A stretch of 64,000 nt of DNA from Paulinella micropora (GCA_009731375.1 BJOX01000049.1:1123351-1187350); one strand, 5' to 3'; counted from the first letter of the stretch, positions 45,850 through 56,860 are shown. Made by a program: numbers and translations. Notes: generated by a model from the sequence alone, not told the origin.

Positions 45850-46640
45850 GATGTCGTAGTAGTGATCAACAGGAGGACAGTGTCAGCTCCTATGTTTGGT
45901 TTTTGTTCGTTTGTGTTCTGTTCCTCCTTCAGTCGATTGACTAGTGAAGAGAGAAACTAATAGAGAGGGTAGGATAAGATTCCCTGTCCTCTATGAAACA
46001 CTGTTTGTATGTTTGTTTTTGTTTGAGAAAAATAGTCTTTGAGACTTTCTCCGATTTCTTGTTCTCCTTACTCAGATTACTTTCTCCTCCTTCTTTTCTA
46101 TATTGTATCTAGTATGAGGCACTTGGACCTACACACAGATAGTAATAGAGAAGCTAGAAAAGCTCTCCTTGAGAAGTCGACAGTCGGTCGGATAGGTTCT
46201 CAGACCTACCTTTAGAAAACGATCAGAGATTTGCAAAAATACTCTGACGTATGTGTGAGATAATGCAGATAAATGCACAAACTAGAAGGGTAGAGTGTTG
46301 TGCTCCTGTCCCTATGCTTGTTTGTGTTTTGTGTGTGTTCCTTCACTCTTCTGTCCACCTCCTTCTTCTTGGTCTCTGTGTGAGAACAGCAAGAACGACA
46401 GAGAGTTTGTATCTGATGTCTCCTTGTGAGCACACAGATACTGATTGGGCTAGAGGGTACGAGACACCTGCTTGAGACCAATCAAATTATTTGTTTTGTG
46501 AAAGAGTTATGAGGGAGCTGTGTTGGAGTATTTGTTTTCGTCTGACGTCCCCGTGTGAGACAGGTCAGTGAAAATTCACTCTGTTGCCTGTGTGGCAAAG
46601 CAGAAAGAAATCACCCTAGTGATGTGGACTCCAAATGTAA
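45850..46640 (-). promoter_or_regulatory. 5' leader and primer-binding-site region
   Basis: Between the 5' LTR and gag lies about 790 bp without a long frame. Seven bases inside the LTR edge, the minus strand reads TGGAGTCCACATCACTAGG, a possible tRNA primer-binding site (starts TGG), but I cannot assign the tRNA. Confidence 0.45.
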
Positions 46641-46873
46641 TGCCCCCAACGATAGCTCGTAAAAAGTCGGTAATACAACCAAACACAGTCCTCAAGAATG
46701 AGAATGATGTCTCGTTGTATTAGCTCAGTGAAGCAAAAAAGGAAAACGGCAACAGACCAGGAATAAAATGGCATCAGGTCCAAATCCGGACAAATAATAC
46801 TGAAAAACAAGCTGGTGCACCTGTCACCAGGAAAAGGTACTTTTTACCGGCTATCCGGGGGGTGATGCCTACA
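46641..46873 (-). repeat. 5' LTR of the gypsy element
   Basis: 233 bp, TG...CA ends, three differences from the 36,288 copy (C/A, a 1-bp A insertion, T/C). Confidence 0.9.
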
Positions 46874-49340
<2,467 letters not shown>

Positions 49341-49750
49341 ATCATTTATGTTGGATAGACATGTCTATGTTGTATATTATAAAACAAGCATTAGAAACAT
49401 AAAAAACCAACATAGGACACATCAAAAACAGACATTCAAATATATCAAAAACATAACTTTGTTTTACAAAAAACGACAAACTGAGCACAATAAGAGAGAT
49501 TTAGACAAAATAACGACAAAAACACCATTTTATTCCATAAAATTGTATATATTACTTTGTATATATGGTTTTTGTCGTTATTTTGTCTAAATCTCTCTTA
49601 TTGTGCTCAGTTTGTCGTTTTTTGTAAAACAAAGTTATGTTTTTGATATATTTGAATGTCTGTTTTTGATGTGTCCTATGTTGGTTTTTTATGTTTCTAA
49701 TGCTTGTTTTATAATATACAACATAGACATGTCTATCCAACATAAATGAT
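49341..49750. repeat. Perfect 183-bp inverted repeat, candidate viral hairpin telomere
   Basis: Positions 49,341-49,523 are the exact reverse complement of 49,568-49,750, compared base by base without a mismatch. The 44-bp centre (49,524-49,567) is AT-rich and not self-complementary. Each arm contains a 14-bp palindrome, ATAGACATGTCTAT. The left side abuts a (TA)n microsatellite, the right side leads directly into viral genes. Incompletely paired hairpin ends of linear viral genomes (known in poxviruses and chloroviruses) give this layout when read through. Alternatives are a foldback element or an assembly artefact. The mirror-image open frames in the arms are not genes. Confidence 0.7.
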
Positions 49751-49820
49751 CACACCACAAAGGGGAGAAGGGGGGGAGGGGATAACACAATCAGGAAACC
49801 TAGTCATTTAATAAAATTGC

Positions 49821-50318
49821 TTAGAAAATGGGGACAATCCACTTGATGTTTTCTTCGTTATCCCCCACCTTTTTCATTAAAGCAGAGAGAGAGGGAAAGA
49901 CAAGAATTTTCTCCCTCTCTCGCCCCTCCTCCACAATCTTGATTGAAACAAGAAAGTAAGTTTTCTTTCTCGGGTTCCTCATGGTTTTATCCAGAGGAAC
50001 CCAAGCGAAAAGATAATTCTCATCTCGTTCACGCACTCTGGCGCGGGGATTATAATATTTGACGTCGTTTTTCATGGCGTCAAAGCCATCCACAAACCCA
50101 AGGCCGACAAACCCAGCAGACACGCGAATAAATTGCGCGTCTTTATATTCTTGGTCTGTTGGGGCTTTCTTCTCAACTTCTGCCCAAGGTTTCCAAAAAC
50201 CTACAACCACATTCATTATCATTAAAGAGAAACAATAGAGTTAGGTCTTACCAGCAAGGTGGACTTCGCCGAGTTGGTCGGCTANNNNNNNNNNGGCTAC
50301 TTCATTCGGCTCTCCCAT
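49821..50318 (-). CDS. Unknown protein with a likely 51-bp intron
   Basis: Exon 2 (49,821-50,200) encodes about 126 residues starting F-W-K-P-W-A-E-V-E and ending I-K-W-I-V-P-I-F. Upstream on the minus strand, 50,251-50,201 reads GTAAGA...GTTGTAG, a good GT-AG intron of 51 bp. Exon 1 would be 50,252-50,318, starting at ATG 50318 and crossing the 10-N gap at 50285-50294. If the five bases GGCTA repeated at the two gap edges are merged, exon 1 and exon 2 form one continuous frame. Without splicing, the first ATG (50222) lies inside the intron. The protein is charged and soluble-looking, with no motif I know. It is the first gene inside the inverted repeat. Confidence 0.55.
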
Positions 50319-50417
50319 TGTCTATTATACACACAAAAAGCATAATAGAAATTTCTTTGAATTAGGGTGGGGTTAAAACCCCTTGGTTTTTAAAAAAACC
50401 AATTACGCAAAGTCTTT

Positions 50418-50951
50418 TTATTCCGAGTTGCTATCCGCACTCTCGGTTCTATAGACTCTGTGCATGTTTCTATTGTGTTCTCGTTTAATATTTCTATTAA
50501 TGCTATCATTTACGTATTCGTTAATACCATCACTGGAGTATTTGTTAAAAGAATAATTAAACGATAAATGTTCTTTCTCAATACCAACGAGAATTTTATT
50601 CAATACAATAGCGGAAAGTTGGCCACGATTATCTTTTTTCCACTTATAGAAATTATCGCGTTCTATGTTTATTTTTTTTTCCAATTTCTTTTTTTTCAAG
50701 CGAATAAGTCTGTCTTCCTCTACTTCATTATTTTCAATACTCAATCGTTGCAACATCTCATTAATCGCATCAACCTTAATCAGGTCTGGCTGTTTCTTTT
50801 CAACGAGACGCGCAATTTCTTTATTCGCTTTAGAAATTCTTTCTTCGCATATTATTTTATCTTTCTTGAGTCTATCCCTTCCTGTTTGTCGTATTTCAAA
50901 TTCTTCAATCCATTCATTTTTAGTTTTGGTTTCTCGCGGTATTAGAGACAT
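50418..50951 (-). CDS. Coiled-coil protein, 177 aa
   Basis: ATG 50951 is used because the earlier in-frame start is TTG. Residues about 20-105 are almost entirely charged and helical (Lys/Glu/Ile/Leu), with E-R-I-S-K-A-N-K-E-I-A-R-L-V-E-K-K and R-L-I-R-L-K-K-K-K-L-E-K-K-I, predicting a long coiled coil. The C-terminus is Asn/Ser/Arg-rich. No domain is recognised. It stops at TTA 50418 (minus strand), about 100 bp from the intron-containing gene and on the same strand. A structural or DNA-packaging helper is possible, but nothing shows it. Confidence 0.55.
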   Translation of the reverse strand: MSLIPRETKTKNEWIEEFEIRQTGRDRLKKDKIICEERISKANKEIARLVEKKQPDLIKVDAINEMLQRLSIENNEVEEDRLIRLKKKKLEKKINIERDNFYKWKKDNRGQLSAIVLNKILVGIEKEHLSFNYSFNKYSSDGINEYVNDSINRNIKREHNRNMHRVYRTESADSNSE

Positions 50952-51117
50952 GGTTTCCAATGAAAACCTGTCCAGACAAAATTCTGATTTTCTGTCTGGA
51001 GCCTACAGACAGCCGGACACCGCGCTGTCTTGGTGTTGCTGGTGGTTTTTCCGAAAATAGAATTTTCTAGAATTTAACATGTGGCTAATAAATTCAAATA
51101 CTTTTTTTTTCTGTATC

Positions 51118-51236
51118 ACTGGTAGGTTCATTCGGCGCTGAAACTAATGGGTTCAACCTAGTCATTGAAATTTTAGGTTGCGGGTTCAATTCCAAAGGAT
51201 GTTCCAGCGTCGTAATATACGAACCTTTTTATTTTT
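51118..51236 (+). ncRNA. tRNA-like Pol III-type unit 1
   Basis: The sequence has a possible D-arm, ACTA-ATGGGTTCAACC-TAGT, with a perfect 4-bp stem; a B-box/T-loop-like GGGTTCAATTCC at 51,182-51,193; an outer stem pairing CGCTG (about 51,136) with CAGCG (about 51,205); and a T-run right after (CCTTTTTATTTTTTT). The anticodon arm is too short for a normal tRNA. Upstream is TTCAAATACTTTTTTTTT, shared with unit 2. It is probably a degenerate tRNA or tRNA-derived RNA. Confidence 0.35.
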
Positions 51237-51285
51237 TTCGTCCATTTCAAGTACTTCAAATACTTTATTTTTCAACAAATTAGCA

Positions 51286-51394
51286 GGCGGAGTATGATTT
51301 GTTAAATGGTTAGTGAGCATGCTGTTGAAAAATTGGTTGCAAGTTCAATTCTGGTTGATTATTTAATAAATCATACATCATACGCCTTTTTTTG
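51286..51394 (+). ncRNA. tRNA-like Pol III-type unit 2
   Basis: AAATGGTTAGTGAGCA resembles an A box and D-arm. GGTTGCAAGTTCAATTCTGG resembles a T-arm (four of five pairs, loop TTCAATT) and B box. GTATGATTTGTTAAAT pairs with ATTTAATAAATCATAC across the unit, and GCCTTTTTTT follows as a possible terminator. The upstream motif TTCAAATACTTT is shared with unit 1. No clean anticodon stem can be drawn, so I do not call it a tRNA. Confidence 0.38.
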
Positions 51395-51833
51395 CCATAA
51401 CGATTTTTTTGGTGAATATAAGAGCAAGGTGAGTGATAATACCTTCTCCTGTTGCTGTCCAAGTCTGTCCAAGTCCTGTCCAACCCTGTTTTTTAAAGGT
51501 TGGACACTTTTCGCTTATTAAATTTCTATATTTATTGTATAATTCTTCTTCGTATTACACCTGTCCGACCTGTCCGACCTTTTTCCAAAAAAAAGTAAAT
51601 TTTTCTTCCTCCCCCCCTTTTTATAATGGACACACAAAAAAGTTTAAAAAAAAAGGGTCGGACTCGGCCACCTTGGACACGATTAATACTAAGACGAATT
51701 TCTCTCTCTCTGTTGCTCAATACCACTCTCAAGTGTCCAAGTCGCCAAACGACGATTTCCAGCGTTTTCTAGCGCGGGGTAGATTTTCTATTTTTGACTT
51801 AGAAAAAAATAGACTTGTCTTATATACACTACG
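51395..51833. promoter_or_regulatory. Upstream region of the resolvase gene
   Basis: About 440 bp without a gene. It contains several GTCCAAG, GTCCAAC and GTCCGAC words (about 51,455-51,495, 51,560-51,585, 51,655-51,675, 51,730-51,745) that may be binding sites, and CTTATATACAC at 51,818-51,828 just before ATG 51834. Confidence 0.4.
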
Positions 51834-53156
51834 ATGTGGATCGAAGATGACAAGAAGTTTGTTAGGCAGTTAAGAGTTGCTACTACTGAAAGTAAAATTT
51901 ATGAGGTCGTGTCCAACTTCTACGATAGTGAATTAAAACCAAGTATAGCCTTTCATAATGCTATTATATCTTTATTTAGCACGCCAACTAGTGATGAAGA
52001 GGTGCTTGAGGCACTAAAGGTGATATATCCTAAATATGCTATCGTGTATCCAAATTTGAATAGTAGAAGGCAAAGACTTTCTGAGGTGAGAAAAAAAGCG
52101 ATAGAGCCTTACCAAAGCGAAAAAGTATATGAAATGAGCAAACTGGATAAATACTTTAATCTGAATGAAGACGAGCGAATTGATATCGTTGAGGGATATA
52201 AGAAAGATGTCAAAGCCAAAAATGAACAAAAAATACAAATTGATGTCCGTGATGTAATGGCTAAAATGAATGATATGATATTAAGTAATGACCCTTATCT
52301 TAAACTACTTGCTTTGATGATAGCAATTGGAGCAAGGCCTGTAGAAATATTTGACAAAAACACATATGAATTAATACCAGATAAACCGAGTTGGTTGCGA
52401 GTGAATAACCTAGCGAAAAAGAGAGAAGGACAAAAAAAGAATTGGACTGAGAGGCCTGTTGTCCTTTTTACTCCCCAGTTTGTAATAGAACAAGTAAATT
52501 CAATACGAAACCATTTCAAAAAGAAAAAAGCTGTTATCATTAACAGCGAGGGAGTGCTTGATAAACAAAAGAATAATGAACTAAACAAAAGAATTATCAA
52601 AATCTTCCCTTGGCTATCAGAATACACGCAGAAAAGCAGTATGTTGCGAAAACTATATGCTAGTTTGTCGTATAGTAATTTCGCCAATCCGAAATTAGAG
52701 AATTTTAACACGTGGGTAAGCAATGTATTGGGGCACGGCGATATGCTCACCAGTTTTAGTTATAGTTGGGTTAATGTGGCCGACCCTGAAGAAATTAAGG
52801 CAGAAGGAATTAAAACAGAACTAGAGGAGTTGAGACGCAAAATAGATTTATATTTGAATTTAAATAATAATAATGAAATTGAAAGCGAAAACGGAGACGA
52901 AGAATGTAAATATCAACCATTAGGTAAAAGCGCTAGTAGAGAGGATAAGTATAAATTGCTTGAGCAGATTTACAATGATAACCCGAATATTACAAATACT
53001 AAACTACGACAATTAAGCGGGATTGGAGTCGTTATTGTCAATACGTTTATTAAAGAGAAGAGGGGCGAAGCGACAAAGAACGAAGCGAAAAAAGAAGAGG
53101 AAACAAAAGCACCATTAAGAAGAAGCACGAGAAATAAAAAGAATGCTAATACTTAA
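51834..53156 (+). CDS. Telomere-resolvase-like (protelomerase) recombinase, 440 aa
   Basis: ATG 51834 follows TATATA by 8 bp. Tyrosine-recombinase residues appear in order: Arg168 (I-G-A-R-P-V-E-I), Lys195/196 (L-A-K-K-R), Arg272 (S-S-M-L-R-K-L-Y-A), His301 (V-L-G-H-G-D) and Tyr310 (S-F-S-Y-S-W-V). The H-x8-Y spacing and the L-R-x-x-Y-A-x-x-x-Y block with V-L-G-H fit telomere resolvases, which cut and rejoin palindromic replicated telomeres to make covalently closed hairpins. Phage and spirochaete members are of similar or greater length. A helix-turn-helix-like segment (about 385-415, N-I-T-N-T-K-L-R-Q-L) and a basic tail follow. The gene is intact. It lies 2 kb from the 183-bp inverted repeat, a plausible substrate. 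An ordinary integrase is the main alternative. Confidence 0.65.
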   Translation: MWIEDDKKFVRQLRVATTESKIYEVVSNFYDSELKPSIAFHNAIISLFSTPTSDEEVLEALKVIYPKYAIVYPNLNSRRQRLSEVRKKAIEPYQSEKVYEMSKLDKYFNLNEDERIDIVEGYKKDVKAKNEQKIQIDVRDVMAKMNDMILSNDPYLKLLALMIAIGARPVEIFDKNTYELIPDKPSWLRVNNLAKKREGQKKNWTERPVVLFTPQFVIEQVNSIRNHFKKKKAVIINSEGVLDKQKNNELNKRIIKIFPWLSEYTQKSSMLRKLYASLSYSNFANPKLENFNTWVSNVLGHGDMLTSFSYSWVNVADPEEIKAEGIKTELEELRRKIDLYLNLNNNNEIESENGDEECKYQPLGKSASREDKYKLLEQIYNDNPNITNTKLRQLSGIGVVIVNTFIKEKRGEATKNEAKKEEETKAPLRRSTRNKKNANT

Positions 53157-53421
53157 CAACGACTAAAGGCGGTTCTCCATATTTTGCTCTAAGATTAGAC
53201 TCTCGTCTATAGCAATTAATGGAACAAATCGTGAAAAACTGAGCACCATCTACATTATCAATATCAAATGCTATAATAGGAGGGTGCGACTGGAATGTGC
53301 GAGACAAACCGCATATAGTACAAAATTCCTTTTTATAATCCTGCTGGGGCATCTCTGAATAAACAAATGTCCTTATATACCCAACTATATCGCTCGGCAA
53401 TTCGCGTATTATCACCGACAT
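53146..53421 (-). CDS. Small Cys-rich protein, 91 aa
   Basis: ATG 53421 to TAA 53146, overlapping the resolvase stop by 11 bp tail-to-tail. It contains F-C-T-I-C-G and, 35 residues on, F-T-I-C-S-I-N-C, so four Cys in two pairs could bind zinc. The N-terminus (I-R-E-L-P-S-D-I-V-G-Y-I-R-T-F-V) resembles the start of an F-box-like or ankyrin-associated helix, but this is weak. Intact. Divergent from the 53457 gene with 35 bp between starts. Confidence 0.5.
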   Translation of the reverse strand: MSVIIRELPSDIVGYIRTFVYSEMPQQDYKKEFCTICGLSRTFQSHPPIIAFDIDNVDGAQFFTICSINCYRRESNLRAKYGEPPLVVVKY

Positions 53422-53456
53422 GTTTTATATTATTTACTAGAAAAAAATCAACTTAC

Positions 53457-53939
53457 ATGTATAAAATGAATTTGTTTGGTCAAAGCACAAATACAACATC
53501 GTCATCAACTACATCGTCATGTTCTTCTTCATTATCAACGGATGCTATAAGAGACGCACTACCAACAACCGCCTTTGGAGAATTGCGAACGGCCACTTTG
53601 TCGCCAGTATTACAAAATGTATTTACATATGGTATTAATACTCGTTTCTTTGACAAAACAGAAACCAACGGCGGGGTGGTATCATCTGCTAATTCAATGG
53701 CGGTTTTGACTACATCGGCCTCGGGTAATTCAACCGCACAGATTACGACTATTGAAAGAGCAAAATATAGAAGTGGTATGGGCTTAGTTGCTAGATTCTC
53801 CGCATTGTTTCCGTCATCTACCACCGCGACTACTTTCAATTGCGATATTGGCATAGGCACACCAGCAGACAATTTATGTTTTAGACAATCAAACTCGGGA
53901 CCGCAAGACCAGATGCTCCAATGTGGGGCGATTGATTGA
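53457..53939 (+). pseudogene. Truncated appendage-like protein
   Basis: Starts at ATG 53457 or 53466 (M-N-L-F-G-Q-S). After a Ser/Thr-rich head, residues from about 40 to 140 match the 9077 protein (T-A-F-G-E-L, S-P-V-L-Q-N-V-F, Y-R-S-G-M-G-L-V-A-R-F-S-A-L, D-I-G-I-G). At about 53,880 the match stops and the last 18 codons overlap, in antisense, the end of the capsid gene. The homologue is more than 400 residues, so about two thirds are missing. The junction is either a rearrangement within the virus or a misassembly between two related viruses. Confidence 0.65.
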
Positions 53940-55194
53940 GTGTCTGGATAATGGTGGCAAAACCACCATTTGTAGCAGTAGTGGAAACTCCCGTAGCAGA
54001 ATAATACTTACGAAAGTTTTCAAGAGAAACAGATGAAGACATGTAAGCATCACGAATGCCCATAGTCGCTTGGAGATTGTTAGCATACAACTCGGCACAT
54101 CCTCGTTGAACGGAGGCAAGTGTATCGGTGCTTCCTCCGATTTCCATCTTCTGTTGAGGAGCATACCAATCACCAATACGGCATTGATATTGTCTATAAG
54201 GCATTTGAGCCGTTCCCAAGTTATCAATACTAGCATTATCTGCGATTACATTTTGAGTGACGATATACAAGCACTGAGCACGCGCAACGGCTTTATTCAC
54301 TTGAAGATTAAAATCATCCGAAGTCGCAGGATTTGCTTTTTGGTTATAATATGTTTCATAAGTGTATGGAAGCCCATCCTTGCTTCCCATCTGTTCCATA
54401 ATATTTCTCTGGACAGCAGGAGCAAGAGAGAATGTCTCCAGCATAATAACAGGATTTGATATGGTGAAAGTGAGAGCCGATCCGGAGAATCCAGCGGGAA
54501 CCTTAGCATCAGTGGTTCCAATAATAGTCAATGCTTCCTGTGGCGGGGCAAATGTCAAACGAAGCCTCATACCACTAATCAGAGAGGGAGGAATGAGAGT
54601 TTCTTCATTAAACACTCCCGAAAAGTAATGAAGAGGAATACAGACTCTCAAATAATTGCCAGTCGCAACACTACCAGCAGTGGGGACATTGACCGCAAAG
54701 TAAGTAACTGCATCGTCCGTAACGCTAGCCATAACATCAACACTTTCTCTCTGTCCAGACATCTGTGCCTGTCGGCGATAATCAAAAGGATAATGCCACG
54801 GGAGAATATTTCGCACCATCTTGTTCAAATCTTCAATTCGTTCAAGTTCGCTACCATCCTTGCTTTCCAACAAAAATCTTTCAAAAATAGCAGTTGCTGG
54901 AGTGTTCTGGAAACCAATAGCACAAGCAACATTATCTTTTCCATCAGTGGCTACCAATCCATCTGCTTTAATGTCAAACGACAAATAACAATTGTTTCCA
55001 TAGACAAAATCAGTGCTCGCCTGTAGTGTAAAAATCATTTCAGTCCCCGACGCACTAGTCTAAGTCTGCTGGTCGGCGAAGTTCTTCTTAAAGATACTTC
55101 CCTGTTCAGTGAGCGCCAGATTTGCTGGCAACTCATACCTGAGGTTGTTGAGGGTCATTAGCTCCTCAGTATTTTTAGAATCCTTTCCTTCCAT
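53881..55194 (-). pseudogene. PLV-type major capsid protein, in-frame stop
   Basis: From ATG 55194 the frame gives 44 residues, a TAG at 55060-55062, then 392 residues in the same frame from 55,059 to TAA 53881-53883. The second part starts near M-I-F-T-L-Q and shows features expected of PLV double-jelly-roll capsid proteins: alternating beta-type segments, P-L-H-Y-F-S-G-V-F at the end of the first half, S-G-M-R-L-R-L-T-F, and Y-Y-N-Q-K-A in the second half. It would form hexameric capsomers. The assignment rests on overall pattern and on neighbouring ATPase and viral genes. The stop replaces a codon in an otherwise healthy frame, so it is recent or an error. Its 3' end abuts the truncated gene at 53,880. 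Confidence 0.6.
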
Positions 55195-55276
55195 TTTTTT
55201 GTGTGCGCTTGTGAGGTGGTAAAATTCGCAATGCTACTATACTAAAAAAATAATAATAGAAATTAAAAATAATTAT

Positions 55277-55675
55277 TTATTCACCTGAAACGGATTGTTT
55301 AATAATATCAACTGATTTTTGTATGTTGTCAAGTCTTGTGTCTTGTGGTGAAGTCAATTGAAACTCTCTTGCCTCAGCATTTTGAACCGCTTTCTTCAAA
55401 TAAGCCAAACTGCTAACAGCAGTGTCCAAATCAACAACATCTCCATTTTCTTTGTTATCAGAAATGTCAGTTAATGTGGTTTGAATGGTGCTCTTTTCAT
55501 GTGAGACAAGGTCGCCAAATTCGGTTAATGGTTGATTAACTAATGGAGCACCATGTCTACTCCACAATTCAAACTGGTTTAGTTGAAATCCATCACTCGC
55601 GGGTCGGTTTGCTTCGTTGAGTTTATTGATAAAGCCAATCGGCAAACGAGTTGAAGCACTCAAGTTTTTAATCAT
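55277..55675 (-). CDS. Unknown viral protein, 132 aa
   Basis: ATG 55675, preceded by TTATTATTATATA on its strand, to TAA 55277. Acidic, mostly helical sequence with Q-L-N-Q-F-E-L-W-S-R-H-G-A-P near the middle and a helical C-terminal half (A-Y-L-K-K-A-V-Q-N-A-E-A-R-E, then I-Q-K-S-V-D-I-I-K-Q). Same strand as the capsid gene and 82 bp upstream of it, so likely co-expressed; a virion role is possible. I do not recognise it. Confidence 0.55.
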   Translation of the reverse strand: MIKNLSASTRLPIGFINKLNEANRPASDGFQLNQFELWSRHGAPLVNQPLTEFGDLVSHEKSTIQTTLTDISDNKENGDVVDLDTAVSSLAYLKKAVQNAEAREFQLTSPQDTRLDNIQKSVDIIKQSVSGE

Positions 55676-55746
55676 TATATAATAATAAGTTAATTTAATT
55701 TAAATCAACTTAAAATATATAAATATCCGCATAATATATTATTTTA

Positions 55747-56343
55747 TCAATTACCATTAATGATTTTTTTCATAATTTGTAAATTCTTGTGCGTAATTCT
55801 TTCCTCTTTCATTTTCTTTAAATCCGCTATGGCTTGATTTACATCAACGTCGGCAACCTCCTTAGGTGGTGGCGGAGTTTCCTTAGAAGCATCTTCTATT
55901 GCTTCTATTGCTTCTATCTTACTTGCTGGTGTTGTGGTAGTTTGTTTTGGCACGGCAACAGGAATGGGATTGACAGATTTTGGTAAGGATTGTTCAACCT
56001 TAGGTGCTGGAGACATTTCAACAGGTGTGGCATTTGGTTCGGGAGACGAATTATTTGCCGATGCTATGTCTGGCGCCTTTCTTTTCAATGCTTCGTCTGG
56101 CACTTGGTCTGGTTGCCCGCTGGCAATAGGTTGTCCATTGTTCTTACTTTCCGATTTGCTTACTTTTGGCTTTAATTGACACTTAATCTTACCACTCTTA
56201 ATATCCGCTTCTATCTTCCTTACTGCTAAGTATTCGGGCGTTCCCTTACGAATGGTTACGAATTTTCCTTGTGCGTTTTGTTTATGCCAAAGTGCGATTG
56301 CCTGATGATAGCAAGTTTTGTATAATTTAGTTGATTCCGTCAT
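55747..56343 (-). CDS. Unknown viral protein with Pro-rich middle, 198 aa
   Basis: ATG 56343 follows a TATATTAT-like box. The N-terminal 55 residues look folded (C-Y-H-Q-A-I-A-L-W-H-K-Q-N ... R-K-G-T-P-E-Y-L-A-V-R-K-I). Residues 60-150 are Pro/Ala/Ser/Lys-rich and disordered. The C-terminal 45 residues are helical (V-D-V-N-Q-A-I-A-D-L-K-K-M-K-E-E-R). Giant-virus proteins with a similar short N-terminal domain exist as uncharacterised families, but I cannot name it. It sits 43 bp downstream of the ATPase fragment on the same strand. Confidence 0.55.
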   Translation of the reverse strand: MTESTKLYKTCYHQAIALWHKQNAQGKFVTIRKGTPEYLAVRKIEADIKSGKIKCQLKPKVSKSESKNNGQPIASGQPDQVPDEALKRKAPDIASANNSSPEPNATPVEMSPAPKVEQSLPKSVNPIPVAVPKQTTTTPASKIEAIEAIEDASKETPPPPKEVADVDVNQAIADLKKMKEERITHKNLQIMKKIINGN

Positions 56344-56385
56344 GACATATATTATGGCGAAAAAAAAACCATTTAATTTTATTTT

Positions 56386-56860
56386 TTACAGGTTTGTCAT
56401 ATCTCTATCCTTATTTAATCGCAATATAGTAGAGAAATTCTTTCTAAACTGGGTTGTTCTATCACTAGCAGTATTGTTAATTGCTAGAAATGAATAAGGT
56501 TCTGCCGTAGCATATTTAACCATATTGTAAAATTCTTTTTGGTGAGAAAAGGGCTTTCATATTCATCCGCCAGTCTGTCAAGTTCGCTTCTCCTTACTCC
56601 ATTAAAAATAATCATCCAATGGCAATTAATTCTTATTCTTCGCGGGAGTTGTGTATAACTCTGAGTTGCTACCCAGACTGACACTTTAGCATGTGTTGAA
56701 GCGAAAAACAACTCGGTAAGCACTTCTGATTTGAGAAAAGTTTTACTCTGCGCGATGTCATCTAATAACAATAATATCTTTGGTGCCTTCTTAAAACCTT
56801 TATGAAGAGTTGGAAAGGCTAGGGAAGGAAATTGACCAAATCCGCATCACTCAGAACTTA
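56386..56860 (-). pseudogene. A32/FtsK-HerA packaging ATPase, C-terminal half
   Basis: The minus frame from about 56,860 reads F-P-S-L-A-F-P-T-L-H-K-G-F then the Walker B strand I-L-L-L-L-D-D-I. Next are A-S-T-H-A-K and the sensor-like V-A-T-Q-S-Y-T-Q-L-P-R-R-I-R, typical of A32-like genome-packaging ATPases. Near 56,520 a frameshift is needed to reach the family-typical end, K-Y-A-T-A-E-P-Y-S-F-L and F-R-K-N-F, stopping at TAA 56386-56388. The Walker A half is absent: before 56,860 the frame meets a stop, and the plus strand becomes coding. These enzymes pump DNA into capsids; this copy cannot work as written. Confidence 0.75.

Larger units (their letters stand above)
36288..46873 (-). mobile_element. 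Ty3/gypsy LTR retrotransposon, nearly complete
   Basis: The element reads on the minus strand: 5' LTR 46,873-46,641, leader 46,640-45,850, gag 45,849-43,174, pol in the same frame after a UGA stop, integrase with a C-terminal extension ending at 37,360, a non-coding tail with a polypurine tract (rc of GTACCCCCTCCCGATTTTAT next to the LTR), and 3' LTR 36,519-36,288. The order protease, reverse transcriptase, RNase H, integrase defines Ty3/gypsy. The two LTRs differ at only three positions, indicating recent insertion. I see no matching 4-6 bp target duplication (TTTAA on the left, CTTAG on the right). One nonsense codon in integrase makes this copy non-autonomous as written. Confidence 0.9.

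Noticed and set aside
51286-51394. Functional tRNA gene
   Set aside because: A- and B-box-like parts are present, but I cannot draw an anticodon stem with five pairs and a T33 loop, so only tRNA-like is claimed.
56803-56860. Firm strand assignment for this overlap
   Set aside because: Both the ATPase frame (minus) and the charged remnant (plus) are open and plausible; I could not decide where the junction lies.
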